From: Bradyrhizobium niftali
GTDB lineage: Bacteria; Pseudomonadota; Alphaproteobacteria; Rhizobiales; Xanthobacteraceae
Reading direction: 5' to 3'
Assembly (NCBI RefSeq): GCF_004571025.1
Contig: NZ_SPQT01000007.1
Coordinates: forward strand, 62,001-126,000
DNA: 64,000 bases
Made by a program: the position numbers and the translations under genes. Under the pieces are notes generated by a model. That model saw only the letters and a program-made list of their open reading frames with translations. It did no database searches and was not told where the DNA came from. Positions 8,501 to 16,384 of the stretch are shown piece by piece (the stretch's first letter is position 1; each line of letters opens with the position of its first letter).

Positions 8501-8700
8501 GACTCTAGAACGAATCGCGGCCGAATCGCTGACTCCCCGTTGAGTCCTGTTCCGTTCACGCAACATGTCGCGGCGCCCTGTGTTTGATTGCACTAGATGG
8601 AGTTTTGGGCTGCCGCACAAGCGACACTTCGGTGGCGGGTTCCTTAAAATTGGGGACGGCGCGGAGTCGAATCAGAATCGGGGAGGAGTCAAATGGATTC
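8501..8700. promoter_or_regulatory. Phased array of ten GANTC (CcrM) sites
   Basis: GANTC occurs at 8501, 8512, 8523, 8531, 8542 and at 8664, 8669, 8675, 8686, 8696. Steps of 10 or 11 bases, about one helical turn, dominate in both groups. GANTC is the target of the alphaproteobacterial cell-cycle methylase CcrM and a determinant of GcrA binding. A regulatory or chromosome-maintenance function is inferred; no adjacent gene explains it. Confidence 0.5.
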
Positions 8701-8714
8701 ACGCCCCTCCGCCT

Positions 8715-8985
8715 GCTTCCCCGTCATGGCCGGGCCCCCAAACGCATTTTCGCGAAAACAACCCCATGCACAGTAGAAACGGCGCGTGGGCGAATGACGG
8801 GGTGGGGCGCGTAAGGTGTTGAGGCTGCGTGCAAAATCCCTCCGCTTGTCATTCCCTGGCGCGACGCAGTCGCGAGCCCGAAATCCATCAGGCCACAGGG
8901 CTTGTCTCGCCATGGATTCTCAGCTGCGCAATTGCGCACCGTAGGTCGCGCCAAGTGGCGCGCCCCGGAATGACGGAGGAATCGC
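8715..8985. repeat. Extragenic repeat, family E, with TGCGCAATTGCGCA
   Basis: Imperfect arms (GTCATGGCCGGG near the left end, GCCCCGGAATGACGG at the right). It carries an internal TGTCATTCCCTGGCGCGACG arm and the 14-bp palindrome TGCGCAATTGCGCA at 8935-8948. A related copy is at 57596-57712. Confidence 0.6.
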
Positions 8986-8995
8986 AGCGCGGCTT

Positions 8996-9886
8996 TTACT
9001 GCGTCTTCGCAACCCGCGGCGGCTGGGCTGATGTGATGAAGCTCGTCGCTTCCAGCATTGCCGATCCCAAGGGCGTCGGCACTTTCAGCCAGAACGGAAC
9101 CAGGATGCGCGTGCCGGCGACGGGCGCGAAGGCGATCTCGATATTGCGCTGGGCGGCGAGGTATTTGATCACGGGGCGGTCGGGGATGTAGCCCGCCACG
9201 GGCACGAAATAGAGCGCGCAGACGACGACCGGGCCGTGATAGCCCTTCTCCGCCTTCACGTTCTCCATGCGCTTGAAATCAAGCTTGAGGTCGTAGCGCA
9301 TGCGGCCGTCGAACACCGGCGCGCCGTTGTGGCAGGCGTCCGGCGAGACTGGGTCGCCGGTGCCCGGCACGCGCAGCAGCGAAGCCGTCATCGGGTCCCA
9401 GACGCCGCGGCGATGCGCGTCGGTGACGAGGATGCGATCAGGGTCGACCGGCGGCTCCGGCACGATGCCGAACTCCTTCACATTGCCCTTGTCGAGGGTG
9501 ATGTGGATCTCTTCGGTTTTCTTCGAGGTGGTGGTGGAGGCCTGGTAGCCGGTCGCGACCAGCGCGCCGTTGACCACCCGCCCCTGCGAGGCGCCGGTGC
9601 CGGACCCGCCCGCGAACGACTTCAGCAGCCCCGTGGTGCCGCCGGAGGCGGCCGCTGCGAACACGTCGTCCTGGATGTCGATGTTCCAAGCGCCCCTGCC
9701 GACCGGAATGCCTGAGAGCGTCGCCTCATACTGCGCCTCGAGCTTGCCTTGCGCCGCCGCCGGCTTCGCCTCCCACGCGAAGGCCAGGGCGCACAGGGCC
9801 GCCATGGCCAGCCGGGCGGCAAACCGCGGACTGGCGATGCGCGGCCTGGGCGCAAATCGGGGGAAAATGAGCACGAAACAATCCAA
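8996..9886 (-). CDS. DUF3108-family exported protein
   Basis: A 296-residue protein of unknown function. An N-terminal Arg-rich stretch and the hydrophobic LAMAALCALAFAW ending AAAQ form a signal peptide, so it is probably periplasmic or outer-membrane associated. The mature part (LEAQYEATLSGIPVGRGAWNIDI, then YDLKLDF, later VVVCALYFVPVAGYIPD) has the beta-rich pattern of DUF3108. The start is uncertain: TTG at 9886 or GTG at 9874, neither with a good ribosome site. It lies divergent from rpmB across a 452-bp gap. Confidence 0.75.
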   Translation of the reverse strand: MDCFVLIFPRFAPRPRIASPRFAARLAMAALCALAFAWEAKPAAAQGKLEAQYEATLSGIPVGRGAWNIDIQDDVFAAAASGGTTGLLKSFAGGSGTGASQGRVVNGALVATGYQASTTTSKKTEEIHITLDKGNVKEFGIVPEPPVDPDRILVTDAHRRGVWDPMTASLLRVPGTGDPVSPDACHNGAPVFDGRMRYDLKLDFKRMENVKAEKGYHGPVVVCALYFVPVAGYIPDRPVIKYLAAQRNIEIAFAPVAGTRILVPFWLKVPTPLGSAMLEATSFITSAQPPRVAKTQ

Positions 9887-10063
9887 TCGGGGCGCGACGG
9901 TTGTTATTTAAGCCAAAAACCGCGGCAAACAATGTGTCCGGGCGTAACAGGCGCGGAACTCCACCGGAGTCTTCCGGGGCGAATACGCCCTTTATGTGAT
10001 GGTAAGGCACTTCAAACATTGCCGTTTTGGTGATCGGGACGGTTATCTTGGCCCCCAGCACTC

Positions 10064-10171
10064 CGCCGTCATGCCCCGGCTTGACCGGGGCATCCAGTAC
10101 GCCGCAGCCCCTCGACTCCGGCCGCGCCGTCACGGAATACTGGATCGCCCGGCCAAGCCGGGCGATGACAC
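10064..10171. repeat. Extragenic inverted repeat, family A
   Basis: Arms GTCATGCCCCGGCTTGACC and GGCCAAGCCGGGCGATGAC enclose CATCCAGTACGCC and AATACTGGATCGCC. It occupies much of the gap between the DUF3108 gene and the rpmB promoter. Confidence 0.8.
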
Positions 10172-10216
10172 CTATCGTGGGGCATGGCGCGGGGCCCAAA
10201 ACCCCTCCCCAAAAAC

Positions 10217-10245
10217 TTGACGTCCCGCCGCTTCCCCCCTATACG
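10217..10245 (+). promoter_or_regulatory. Housekeeping promoter of rpmB
   Basis: TTGACG (10217-10222), a 17-base spacer, TATACG (10240-10245); transcription should begin about 90 bases before rpmB. The lysC promoter in this window has the same -10 hexamer. Confidence 0.75.
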
Positions 10246-10338
10246 TCCGCCGCTCCCTGCAAGGACAGAGAATTTGCCCCCGTGGCGCCCCGAATGGCGG
10301 CCTCAACTCGTTTGGGGGTCAGGATAAGGATTTGTGAC

Positions 10339-10647
10339 ATGTCTCGCCGCTGCGAACTGACGGCCAAGGGCCCCCTCGTCGGCCACAAGGTCAGCCACTC
10401 CAACATCAAGACCAAGCGCCGCTTCCTGCCGAACCTCGTCAACGTGACGTTCATCAGCGAAGCCCTGGAGCGCAACGTGCGCCTGCGCGTCTCCACCAAC
10501 GCGGTGAAGAGCGTCGACCACAATGGCGGCCTCGACGCCTTCCTGCTCAAGGCCAGCGCCGACGTCCTGTCGCCGCGCGCCCTCGAGCTGAAGCGCGCCA
10601 TCCAGAAAAAGGTCGGCGACACCGCGCCGGTCAAGAAGGCCAGCTAA
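10339..10647 (+). CDS. rpmB: 50S ribosomal protein L28
   Basis: Large-subunit ribosomal protein, 102 residues, starting [22 protein letters not shown], the usual L28 N-terminus, followed by [10 protein letters not shown] and the [13 protein letters not shown] segment. ATG 10339 follows AAGGA upstream. A single-gene unit: its own promoter is at 10217-10245 and its terminator at 10715-10743. The Zn-ribbon cysteines found in some L28 proteins are absent (only C5 is present), so this is a zinc-independent form. Confidence 0.97.
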   Translation: MSRRCELTAKGPLVGHKVSHSNIKTKRRFLPNLVNVTFISEALERNVRLRVSTNAVKSVDHNGGLDAFLLKASADVLSPRALELKRAIQKKVGDTAPVKKAS

Positions 10648-10714
10648 GAAGATTTACCGTTAGGGCGGGGGCTAAGTCGCGTGGCGTAAGCTTAGCCAGT
10701 AGAGTTTTGCGTGA

Positions 10715-10743
10715 CGGCCGGATCGAAAGATCCGGCCGTTTTT
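10715..10743 (+). terminator. Intrinsic terminator of rpmB
   Basis: A ten-bp stem CGGCCGGATC / GATCCGGCCG closed by a GAAA tetraloop and followed by TTTTT. Confidence 0.93.
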
Positions 10744-11241
10744 GTTTTAGGGATTCGAATGGCGAAGTGCTGGCGACAGCGGAGCGTTGCTCGCGGCCGA
10801 GGTCGGCATCTTACCTCGCGTTCGAGGGCTATCTCTCGCTCGAACAACGTACTGTTTGATCACGCCGCAACCCCTCAAACATAGTGCTTCACGATCTCGT
10901 CGAGGATGGCCGGGCTGTAAAATCACTGCTTTGAGCTTTTCTTGTTCCGTGGATCGAGCAGACGGACGCGACAAAACCGCGGATCGTCCTCGACGGGGTC
11001 TGCGCAGCTTGTGAAATCGCTTCTGGGGAGAACCTGGCAACGGAGACCATCCATAGCTGGGCTTCATCGTCACCCGCGGTAGTGGTGCCCTGCGATGCCA
11101 AGGCCGGCACGGCGACGCCACCCGTAAACCAGCACCGCCCGCGTGTTAACCGTCCATTAACCAACGCAGCCTAGCCTGCTGTAATCGTCCAGCCATCATT
11201 AGCCCGAAATGCCTTCCCGGTTCGCTCCAGGAGAAGCGCCG
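10744..11241. other. Gap before the ftsZ2 patch
   Basis: About 500 bp without a convincing gene. On the minus strand a stop-bounded frame reading YSPAILDEIVKHYV (about 10877-10921) looks like the last residues of a decayed gene. A CtrA box occurs at 11147-11161. Nothing else is recognised. Confidence 0.4.
11147..11161. promoter_or_regulatory. CtrA box (TTAA-N7-TTAA)
   Basis: GTTAACCGTCCATTAACC contains TTAA, exactly seven bases, then TTAA followed by C, the consensus CtrA site. It lies about 80 bp before the gene preceding ftsZ2. Regulation by CtrA is inferred from the motif only. Confidence 0.6.
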
Positions 11242-11754
11242 ATGTGCGTTGCGTTGTTGACGTATGCTGATCTGGGTGCCCGCCTCAATATCTCGCGCGA
11301 GGCCGCTCGTTCGCTTGCGAGACGTCGCCGGTTGCCGCGCTCGCGTTCGGATGATGGCAAAGCACTGGTGAGCGTTGATTTCTCCGAGCTCCGGTACGTG
11401 CCCCGCCCACGGCGTTGCCGCAAGGCAGACCCCATCGCCGCCTCCATGGCAAGGATCGAGGCGTTCAAGGCGGAGGCATTCAAGATGGAGGTCGCGCGGC
11501 TCGAAGCAGCAGCAACCGGCTACAGGGCGGATTTCGAGCGCGAGCGTGAGCGCGCCGATCGCCTGGCTGTCGAGCTGCTGCAGGCGGCTGCCGAGACGAC
11601 GGCAGCCAATGCGTGGGCGGCACGACTGGAAGACGAAGTGGCGGCTCTGCGGACCGGTCGCCGGGCCAGCGGCGCGATCGCGGGACGAGCCGCGCTTCGA
11701 TTGGGACATCTGGCCGCGGCCATCGTGGGCGCAGACCGCGCGGCTCGCAGGTAG
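11242..11754 (+). CDS. Putative DNA-binding protein: HTH plus coiled coil
   Basis: A 170-residue protein I do not recognise by name. The start is ATG 11242 because AGGAGA lies 7 bases upstream. Residues 1-50 ([20 protein letters not shown]) look like a helix-turn-helix of the excisionase/MerR kind followed by a basic RRRRLPRSR. From about 65 to 150 it is Ala/Glu/Arg-rich and should form a long coiled coil ([18 protein letters not shown]). It ends 50 bp before ftsZ2 and probably shares its transcript. A CtrA box precedes it. A link to cell division is inferred from position. Confidence 0.7.
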   Translation: MCVALLTYADLGARLNISREAARSLARRRRLPRSRSDDGKALVSVDFSELRYVPRPRRCRKADPIAASMARIEAFKAEAFKMEVARLEAAATGYRADFERERERADRLAVELLQAAAETTAANAWAARLEDEVAALRTGRRASGAIAGRAALRLGHLAAAIVGADRAARR

Positions 11755-11804
11755 CACTTGAACCTTTCTCCACCCCGGCCTGCCGGAGCAACCACGAGGA
11801 CAGA

Positions 11805-13064
11805 ATGACTGGCATGACCGATATTCGTGAGATGAAGGCGCGCATTGTCGTGTTCGGGGTCGGCGGCGCCGGCGGCAATGCCGTCAACAACATGATCACG
11901 GCCGGGCTGGAAGGGGTCGACTTCGTCGTCGCCAATACCGACGCGCAGGCGCTGGCCATGTCGAAGGCGACGCGCCTCATCCAGCTGGGCACAACGGTCA
12001 CCGCAGGCCTCGGCGCCGGCTCGCAGCCGGAATTGGGACGCGCCGCAGCCGAGGAGGTCATCGATACGATCCGCGAGCACCTAACCGGCGCGCACATGGT
12101 GTTCGTGACGGCCGGCATGGGCGGCGGCACCGGCACCGGGGCTGCACCGATCATCGCCAGGACCGCGCGCGAGCTCGGCATCCTCACCATCGGCGTGGTA
12201 ACCAAGCCGTTCTACTTCGAGGGCCAGCGCCGCATGCGCTTTGCCGAAGCCGGCGTCGAGGAGCTGCTGAAGACGGTCGACACCCTCTTGATCATCCCGA
12301 ACCAGAACCTGTTCCGGGTGGCCAGCGAGAAGACCACGTTCGCCGATGCCTTCGCCCTTGCCGACCAGGTGCTCTATTCGGGCGTGGCCTGCATCAGCGA
12401 CCTCATCGTCAAGGAAGGTCTGATCAATCTCGATTTTGCCGACGTCCTCTCCGTCATGAAGGAGAAGGGCAAGGCGATGATGGGACGGGGCGAGGCTTCC
12501 GGCGAGAAGCGCGTGCTCGCCGCCGCCGTGGCCGCGATCTCCAATCCGCTGATCGAGAATCCCTCGATCAAGCGTGCCAGTGGCCTCATCATCTCCATCA
12601 CCGGCGGCAGGGATCTCATGCTGTACGAGGTCGACGAAGCCGCGACCCGCATTCGCGACGAGGCCGATCCGGACGCCAACATCATCGTCGGTGCGTCGTT
12701 TGACGAAAGCCTCGAAGGCATCGTCCGCGTCTCGGTGGTTGCGACCGGAATCGATAATCTCGATCCGGCGCAGCAGGCGCTACCGGTGGAAACCGCCCTC
12801 ACGCAGCTCGCCGGCAGGCTGCGCAACGACGGCCGTCGCATCGCCGATCGCATCGAGCGCAGTGCTACCCTGCCGCAAGTGGAAAGCCCGCCGCTCCGCC
12901 CGCAGCCGCACCACCCCGTGGGGCCACCGGCAAGGCCGGGTCTGGACTATGCGCGGCAGGCGGCGCTTCAGCCGCTCGATCCTTACGGCCGCGCCCCTGC
13001 GCGCAATGCGCCCGACGAGGCCGTTCTCGATATCCCGGCCTTCCTGCGCCGCGCCGCCAACTGA
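11805..13064 (+). CDS. ftsZ2: FtsZ-family tubulin GTPase, second copy (FtsZ2 type)
   Basis: A 419-residue FtsZ that polymerises with GTP at the division site. The tubulin signature GGGTGTG is at 106-112, the T7 loop NLDFAD (N208, D210, D213) is intact so GTP hydrolysis should work, and the C-terminal anchor peptide LDIPAFLRR is present. Only about 60-70 residues of linker separate core and anchor, much shorter than the long linker of the main rhizobial FtsZ. There is no ftsQ, ftsA or mur gene nearby, so this is not the dcw-cluster copy. GAGGA precedes ATG 11805, with an alternative ATG at 11814. Calling it the second copy assumes the main copy lies elsewhere. Confidence 0.9.
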   Translation: MTGMTDIREMKARIVVFGVGGAGGNAVNNMITAGLEGVDFVVANTDAQALAMSKATRLIQLGTTVTAGLGAGSQPELGRAAAEEVIDTIREHLTGAHMVFVTAGMGGGTGTGAAPIIARTARELGILTIGVVTKPFYFEGQRRMRFAEAGVEELLKTVDTLLIIPNQNLFRVASEKTTFADAFALADQVLYSGVACISDLIVKEGLINLDFADVLSVMKEKGKAMMGRGEASGEKRVLAAAVAAISNPLIENPSIKRASGLIISITGGRDLMLYEVDEAATRIRDEADPDANIIVGASFDESLEGIVRVSVVATGIDNLDPAQQALPVETALTQLAGRLRNDGRRIADRIERSATLPQVESPPLRPQPHHPVGPPARPGLDYARQAALQPLDPYGRAPARNAPDEAVLDIPAFLRRAAN

Positions 13065-13294
13065 GCGGTGGCGAAGGAGGTGCGCTCCCTCCCGCAAGCG
13101 GGAGAGGTTCGAACGAGCCCGCGGCCAGTCGATTCGACTTAAAGCCATTCCGCTTTAGGTCCAGGGTGCGATGAGATCAGGTTCGGCCGCCCGGTTCACC
13201 CTCTCCCCAGCAGGGAGAGGTGGCCTAGTTCTCAACTCGCTCCGAACGTCAGATTATGCAGACAAGGTCTTGAGCTGCGCAGCGTGCCGGGGCT

Positions 13295-13975
13295 TCAAGC
13301 CGCCGTGCTGCGCGGGCTCTCGGCGGTGTCCTTCTTGTCCGTCTCCCTGTCGCGGGACAGCCACGCCGGAAAACGAAGCAGGCGCTCGTTGGTGTCCTTT
13401 GGCAGCTCGATGGGCGGCGCTTCAATGGCCGAACTCGGCAGGTCCAGCGCTGCCTGTCCGGTTCGCACCGCATCCGCGCGCTGATCCAGTTCGCGGAGCA
13501 GGGGATCGAGCACGCTGTCGATCTCGGTCGCCACCGACACCAGGAAACTATTGAGCTCGCGCGCCTCGGGCACAACCGCCGCAGCCTGCTCGATCGCCCT
13601 CGAGAGACCATCGACGACAGGCGCAAACGCGCCGGCGGCTTGCTTGATTCGCGTCTTGATCGCTTCGACCTCGCTCAAGACGCGCTCACGCTCACGCCTT
13701 TTCTTTTCCTCCGAAAGACGGGCTTCAATTTCGGCGATCTGGGCCGTCAGGGCCGTGGCTTCGGATGCAAGCGCATCTCGTCTTCCGCGCGCGCGATCGA
13801 GATCGCGGCTGAGATTGTCCACTAAGTCGTCCTTTCCGAACATGGCTTTGCTCCGTGGGACAGGCGCTTTGCCCTGTAGGACGGCCTTGGCGCGAACCGC
13901 CAGCCTCGCCACCGACCGGATGGCCGGATCGGCCGAAACAGACATCAACCTCGGTCGCGTCACATGGGCCGACAT
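13295..13975 (-). CDS. Coiled-coil protein of unknown function
   Basis: A 226-residue protein, not recognised. Residues 45-115 (from MFGKDDLVDNLSRDLDRARGRRDAL) are heptad-rich and charged, ending in the basic EEKKRRERERV. A second helical part (about 115-175) follows, then a disordered charged tail. No signal or membrane segment. ATG 13843 with GGAG upstream is an alternative start that omits a basic 44-residue leader. It converges on ftsZ2 across 230 bp of low-complexity repeat, and a CtrA box lies 38 bp upstream of ATG 13975. A cell-cycle or cytoskeletal role is inferred from these two facts alone. Confidence 0.65.
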   Translation of the reverse strand: MSAHVTRPRLMSVSADPAIRSVARLAVRAKAVLQGKAPVPRSKAMFGKDDLVDNLSRDLDRARGRRDALASEATALTAQIAEIEARLSEEKKRRERERVLSEVEAIKTRIKQAAGAFAPVVDGLSRAIEQAAAVVPEARELNSFLVSVATEIDSVLDPLLRELDQRADAVRTGQAALDLPSSAIEAPPIELPKDTNERLLRFPAWLSRDRETDKKDTAESPRSTAA

Positions 13976-14012
13976 GGTGATCCCCCATCGTCAACATTAG
14001 GCAACCGCATGG

Positions 14013-14027
14013 TTAACAGACGGTTAA
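14013..14027. promoter_or_regulatory. CtrA box (TTAA-N7-TTAA)
   Basis: GTTAACAGACGGTTAATG has TTAA, seven bases, TTAA. It lies just upstream of the minus-strand coiled-coil gene, mirroring the box at 11147-11161 on the other side of ftsZ2. Confidence 0.6.
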
Positions 14028-14047
14028 TGTCAACAGACGATGCGGCC

Positions 14048-14149
14048 ATGGGGCGTGACGGCACCGGCAACGAGATCCCGAAGAACATCTCCAACGTCCT
14101 GAAGCTCCATCGCTGCCTGCGCAAGACGGACAAGTCGCAGCCGCGGTAG
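14048..14149 (+). pseudogene. Fragment duplicated from the DUF2235 gene
   Basis: The 33-codon frame reads DGTGNEIPKNISNVLKLHRC and LRKTDK, matching DGTGNEISENISNVLKLYRC and LRKTDK at the start of the intact DUF2235 gene (16448 onward). About nine of ten bases agree over some 75 bp; similarity stops abruptly on both sides. It keeps only the first strand/loop of the hydrolase, so it cannot be active. It is best read as a recent partial duplication 2.3 kb away. Confidence 0.8.
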
Positions 14150-14159
14150 CCCGCCTCCC

Positions 14160-14438
14160 CTACCCCCGAAAATCAATGCTCCGCAGCACGATCCCTGGCG
14201 GCGTCCCCTCGAACTCCGTCGCGCGGTACTTGCTCGCCGCTTGCGCCTCGATCCGCTCGCGCAGGCGGGTGAACTGGGCTTCGCGCTGCTCGGGCCTCGC
14301 TTGCGGGCCGCGCTCGAGATAGTCCATCGCGGAGGTCGAGATCGCGCAGGCGATCTCCTTCGATCCGTCCTGCATCAGGAACTGGACGATGCCCCGGTCC
14401 TGTTCGTAGCCGACGAAGCGGCTGCTCGTGAGTGTCAT
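14160..14438 (-). CDS. Small DUF1488-like protein
   Basis: A 92-residue protein with the pattern VQFLMQDGSKEIACAISTSAMDYLE, resembling the DUF1488 family of small proteobacterial proteins of unknown function. The second half (QREAQFTRLRERIEAQAASKYR) is helical and it ends GIVLRSIDFRG. No cysteine motif, signal peptide or membrane segment. It overlaps nothing and is followed by the duplicated DUF2235 fragment. The family call rests on memory of the pattern only. Confidence 0.6.
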   Translation of the reverse strand: MTLTSSRFVGYEQDRGIVQFLMQDGSKEIACAISTSAMDYLERGPQARPEQREAQFTRLRERIEAQAASKYRATEFEGTPPGIVLRSIDFRG

Positions 14439-14515
14439 GGCTTACTCCCTTGCGCGATTGCACCGTGGCGCGATTGGCGCCTGGCTTCGACGCCGCCGCG
14501 GCCCGTGAATTCCTC

Positions 14516-14690
14516 TCGTTGCCCGGCCTGGTGCGCAATTGCGCAACGAGGGCCAGGGCCCATGAGTCCGGTCAGCGTTATGGAGGCACGCTGTGGCCAT
14601 GTTCATTCACAATAACTCGGTTCGGTGGCTATGGGTCCTGGCTCCCGTGCGCAATTGCGCACCAGGCCGGGACGACGGCGGTTTTCCAGG
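14516..14690. repeat. Extragenic repeat with two TGCGCAATTGCGCA palindromes
   Basis: GCCCGGCCTGG before the palindrome at 14532-14545 pairs with CCAGGCCGGGAC after the one at 14648-14661. The outline matches the GTCCCGGCC elements at 17748 and 58715. Confidence 0.7.
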
Positions 14691-14727
14691 CGCAAGACAT
14701 CGTGCAATGCACGCACGCGGCCGGGCT

Positions 14728-15024
14728 TCAACTGTCGCCACTGAGCCTTGCGAAATCGTCGAACAGCGCCGTCACCAGCGCGCGGTGGCGGGTGTCCTCG
14801 GTGGAGAGGCTGGCGGCATAGAGGTTGAGCAGATAGCGCGCCTTCACCGCGGCCTCGGCCCACGAGGCGGCGGGCACCGTCATCAGGCGGTTCTCGAGAT
14901 CGGCCTCGCGCTCGCGCAGCTCCCGGACATTGTTCTCGACCTCGGCCAACGCGCGGCGCAAATCGGTCGCCTTCTGGGCGGCCATGCCGCGATGCCTGTC
15001 GAGATCCACCGGGACGTCAGTCAT
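14728..15024 (-). CDS. Small helical protein of unknown function
   Basis: A 98-residue protein starting MTDVPVDLDRHRGMAAQKAT, with a charged coiled-coil segment (LAEVENNVRELREREADLENRL) and a C-terminal helical part. No recognised domain. ATG 15024 lies inside the last codons of the upstream exported-protein gene (ATGACTGA, 8-bp overlap), so the two are translationally coupled. Confidence 0.55.
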   Translation of the reverse strand: MTDVPVDLDRHRGMAAQKATDLRRALAEVENNVRELREREADLENRLMTVPAASWAEAAVKARYLLNLYAASLSTEDTRHRALVTALFDDFARLSGDS

Positions 15025-15406
15025 GGGCGACACTCTGGGCGACGCTCGCCGGCGCGGCCTGCGCATCCGCGGCTTGCGCGTCCGCGAGGTCAACCGAGCC
15101 GATCGACAACATTTCCATCATGCCGCCGCGCCCGCCTTCGGCCGGCACCGTGATCATGGTGGCGACGCGGCGCCAGCACGGGAATGACAGGCCCTCGATC
15201 ATCTCCTCGTCGGTGACGACGTCATAGCTGCCCGCGGGCAGCAATCGGTCGATGCCGTGGATGCGGAACGGATGCCTGAAGGTGACGGTTTCTCGGCGCG
15301 AACGGATGGTCACGGACGCCTGCCTTTCTGCGAGCGGAGCCCCAACCGACACCGGCTTGCCCTGAGCATGCGCTCCCAGGGCGGCAATAGCCAGCACTAT
15401 CGTCAC
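15017..15406 (-). CDS. Small exported protein of unknown function
   Basis: A 129-residue protein with a short signal peptide (IVLAIAALGAHA, cleavage before QGK). The mature part has a beta-rich stretch (ASVTIRSRRETVTFRHPFRI, then LLPAGSYDVVTDEEMIEGL) and an Ala-rich tail. The phrase LPAGSYDVVTDEE recurs in small periplasmic proteins I have seen in Bradyrhizobium, but I cannot assign a function. GTG 15406 is the first start after an in-frame TAA. Confidence 0.6.
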   Translation of the reverse strand: MTIVLAIAALGAHAQGKPVSVGAPLAERQASVTIRSRRETVTFRHPFRIHGIDRLLPAGSYDVVTDEEMIEGLSFPCWRRVATMITVPAEGGRGGMMEMLSIGSVDLADAQAADAQAAPASVAQSVAHD

Positions 15407-15566
15407 CGCGCCGCGCGCAGCCGAGGGCGCAGGCGACGCGCGGCGTTTTAGTCCTCGCTATTGGGGTGGGGCAGGCGTAGGCTCGCTCCTATCACCGCCC
15501 TTCCTGCAACGGCATCGACCGGTGACTGAGGGTCACGTGCGCTCCCGCCGATAGAGCAGCGTTCAG

Positions 15567-15585
15567 AGCATGACGTTGTCATGCT
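15567..15585. promoter_or_regulatory. Perfect 8-bp inverted repeat, operator-like
   Basis: AGCATGAC-GTT-GTCATGCT lies just before the ribosome site of the small gene at 15601. It is either a repressor site or a small hairpin in the leader. Confidence 0.35.
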
Positions 15586-15600
15586 GTGCAGGAGCGTGCG

Positions 15601-15699
15601 ATGCCGCGGTTTCGCGTCTCGGAATGGATCGTTCCACAGGTCGACGTCGCGCTGTTCCTTCTGCTCCTGGTCTGCGCGGCGGCCATCCTCAATGGCTAG
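15601..15699 (+). CDS. 32-residue single-span membrane peptide
   Basis: A very short frame, MPRFRVSEWIVPQVDVALFL followed by LLLVCAAAILNG. The second half is one transmembrane helix, with a basic/amphipathic N-terminus that would face the cytoplasm. ATG 15601 has AGGAG 7 bases upstream. Its stop TAG overlaps the start of the next frame (ATGGCTAG), typical of coupled genes. The strong ribosome site and overlap support it being real; no family is recognised. Confidence 0.5.
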   Translation: MPRFRVSEWIVPQVDVALFLLLLVCAAAILNG

Positions 15700-16039
15700 G
15701 ACAATGCGCGTGCCCTATCTGGTCAGCGGTACCAACGAATATGGCTGCTCCAATCTCGGCCGCGGCAGCGCCACCGTCGCGCTGCGGCTGGCGCGGAAGC
15801 TGCTGCGCGAGGGCTACATGGACGTGCGCGTCTGCACGCCGCGCGGACGCGTGCTGCAATCGGACGAACTGGACGAACTCAAACCCCCACAGGAGACCGA
15901 CGCCATGGCCAAGGGACAGCAACGCGGCAATCGCGAAACCAAGAAGCCGAAGAAGGACAAGACCAAGATTATCGCCGCAGCACCGAGCCGCAAGGACGCG
16001 GTGTGGCAGCCGGACTTCGGACCGACGAAGAAGAAGTAG
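15692..16039 (+). CDS. Small basic protein, in-frame with a conserved 44-residue C-terminal gene
   Basis: The 115-codon frame starts MARTMRVPYLVSGTNEYGCS, continues with a helical ALRLARKLLREGYMDVRVCT and then becomes the basic sequence at 15905. It is coupled to the upstream membrane peptide by an 8-bp overlap. In other genomes the two halves are probably separate genes; here no stop codon divides them, so either one fused product or two nested products arise. Function unknown. Confidence 0.5.
   Translation: MARTMRVPYLVSGTNEYGCSNLGRGSATVALRLARKLLREGYMDVRVCTPRGRVLQSDELDELKPPQETDAMAKGQQRGNRETKKPKKDKTKIIAAAPSRKDAVWQPDFGPTKKK
15905..16039 (+). CDS. 44-residue basic protein (MAKGQQRGNRETKKPKK type)
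   Basis: An internal start in the previous frame: AGGAGA (15891-15896) lies 8 bases before ATG 15905. The product starts MAKGQQRGNRETKKPKK, is Lys-rich and ends DFGPTKKK. I recall this as a small conserved protein in Rhizobiales, function unknown; its high charge suggests nucleic-acid or ribosome association. The strong internal ribosome site makes separate translation more likely than only the fusion. Confidence 0.65.
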   Translation: MAKGQQRGNRETKKPKKDKTKIIAAAPSRKDAVWQPDFGPTKKK

Positions 16040-16095
16040 GAAGTAGCAAGCGGGGATTCTCACCCTCCCCTGGAGGGCAGGGCAATCGCATTTAA

Positions 16096-16260
16096 GGCGG
16101 TTGCTCTGCGGCCCATCCATCGAGACGCCCGCCTTTGGCGGGCCCTCAGGATGAGGACGGAGTGCGCGGCAGCAATTTTCGATCGGCAAAGATGCCGCTT
16201 AGCCTCATCCTGAGGAGACCGCGGAGCGGTCGTCTCGAAGGACGAGGCGCGCGCTCAGAC
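16096..16260. repeat. Extragenic inverted repeat, family D
   Basis: Arms ATCGAGACGCCCGCC and GGTCGTCTCGAAGGACGAGG, with inner GCCCTCAGGATGAGG pairing with CCTCATCCTGAGGAG. Together with short GC hairpins on both sides it fills the 345-bp gap 16040-16384. A related copy is at 39262-39402. Confidence 0.75.
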
Positions 16261-16384
16261 CCTGCCAAGAAGTCATATGCGATTGCCCCGCCCTGGAGGG
16301 GGAGGCTAAGAACCCCCACCGTCTCCTCCCCGTCGCGCTTTTTTGCTATACTCGCCCCGGTAGCATTACCGGGAGGGGCCACCT

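Larger units (their letters stand above)
8199..8995. other. 797-bp non-coding gap between helicase and DUF3108 genes
   Basis: No convincing gene. It holds an inverted repeat element (8311-8420), two phased groups of GANTC sites (8501-8546 and 8664-8700), and a second repeat (about 8715-8985). A 27-codon open frame at 8693-8776 sits behind GGGGAGGAG, but it runs into repeat sequence and is probably not a gene. Confidence 0.6.

Noticed and set aside
8693..8776. 27-codon frame behind GGGGAGGAG
   Set aside because: It runs into repeat sequence and has no recognisable protein character; the G-rich site lies inside the GANTC array.
8311..10171. CRISPR array
   Set aside because: Repeats are long inverted elements, not regularly spaced short direct repeats; no cas genes in the window.
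10747..11121. 124-codon minus-strand frame after rpmB
   Set aside because: Composition unlike neighbouring genes, no ribosome site. Another frame there has a possible decayed C-terminus (YSPAILDEIVKHYV) but too short to call.
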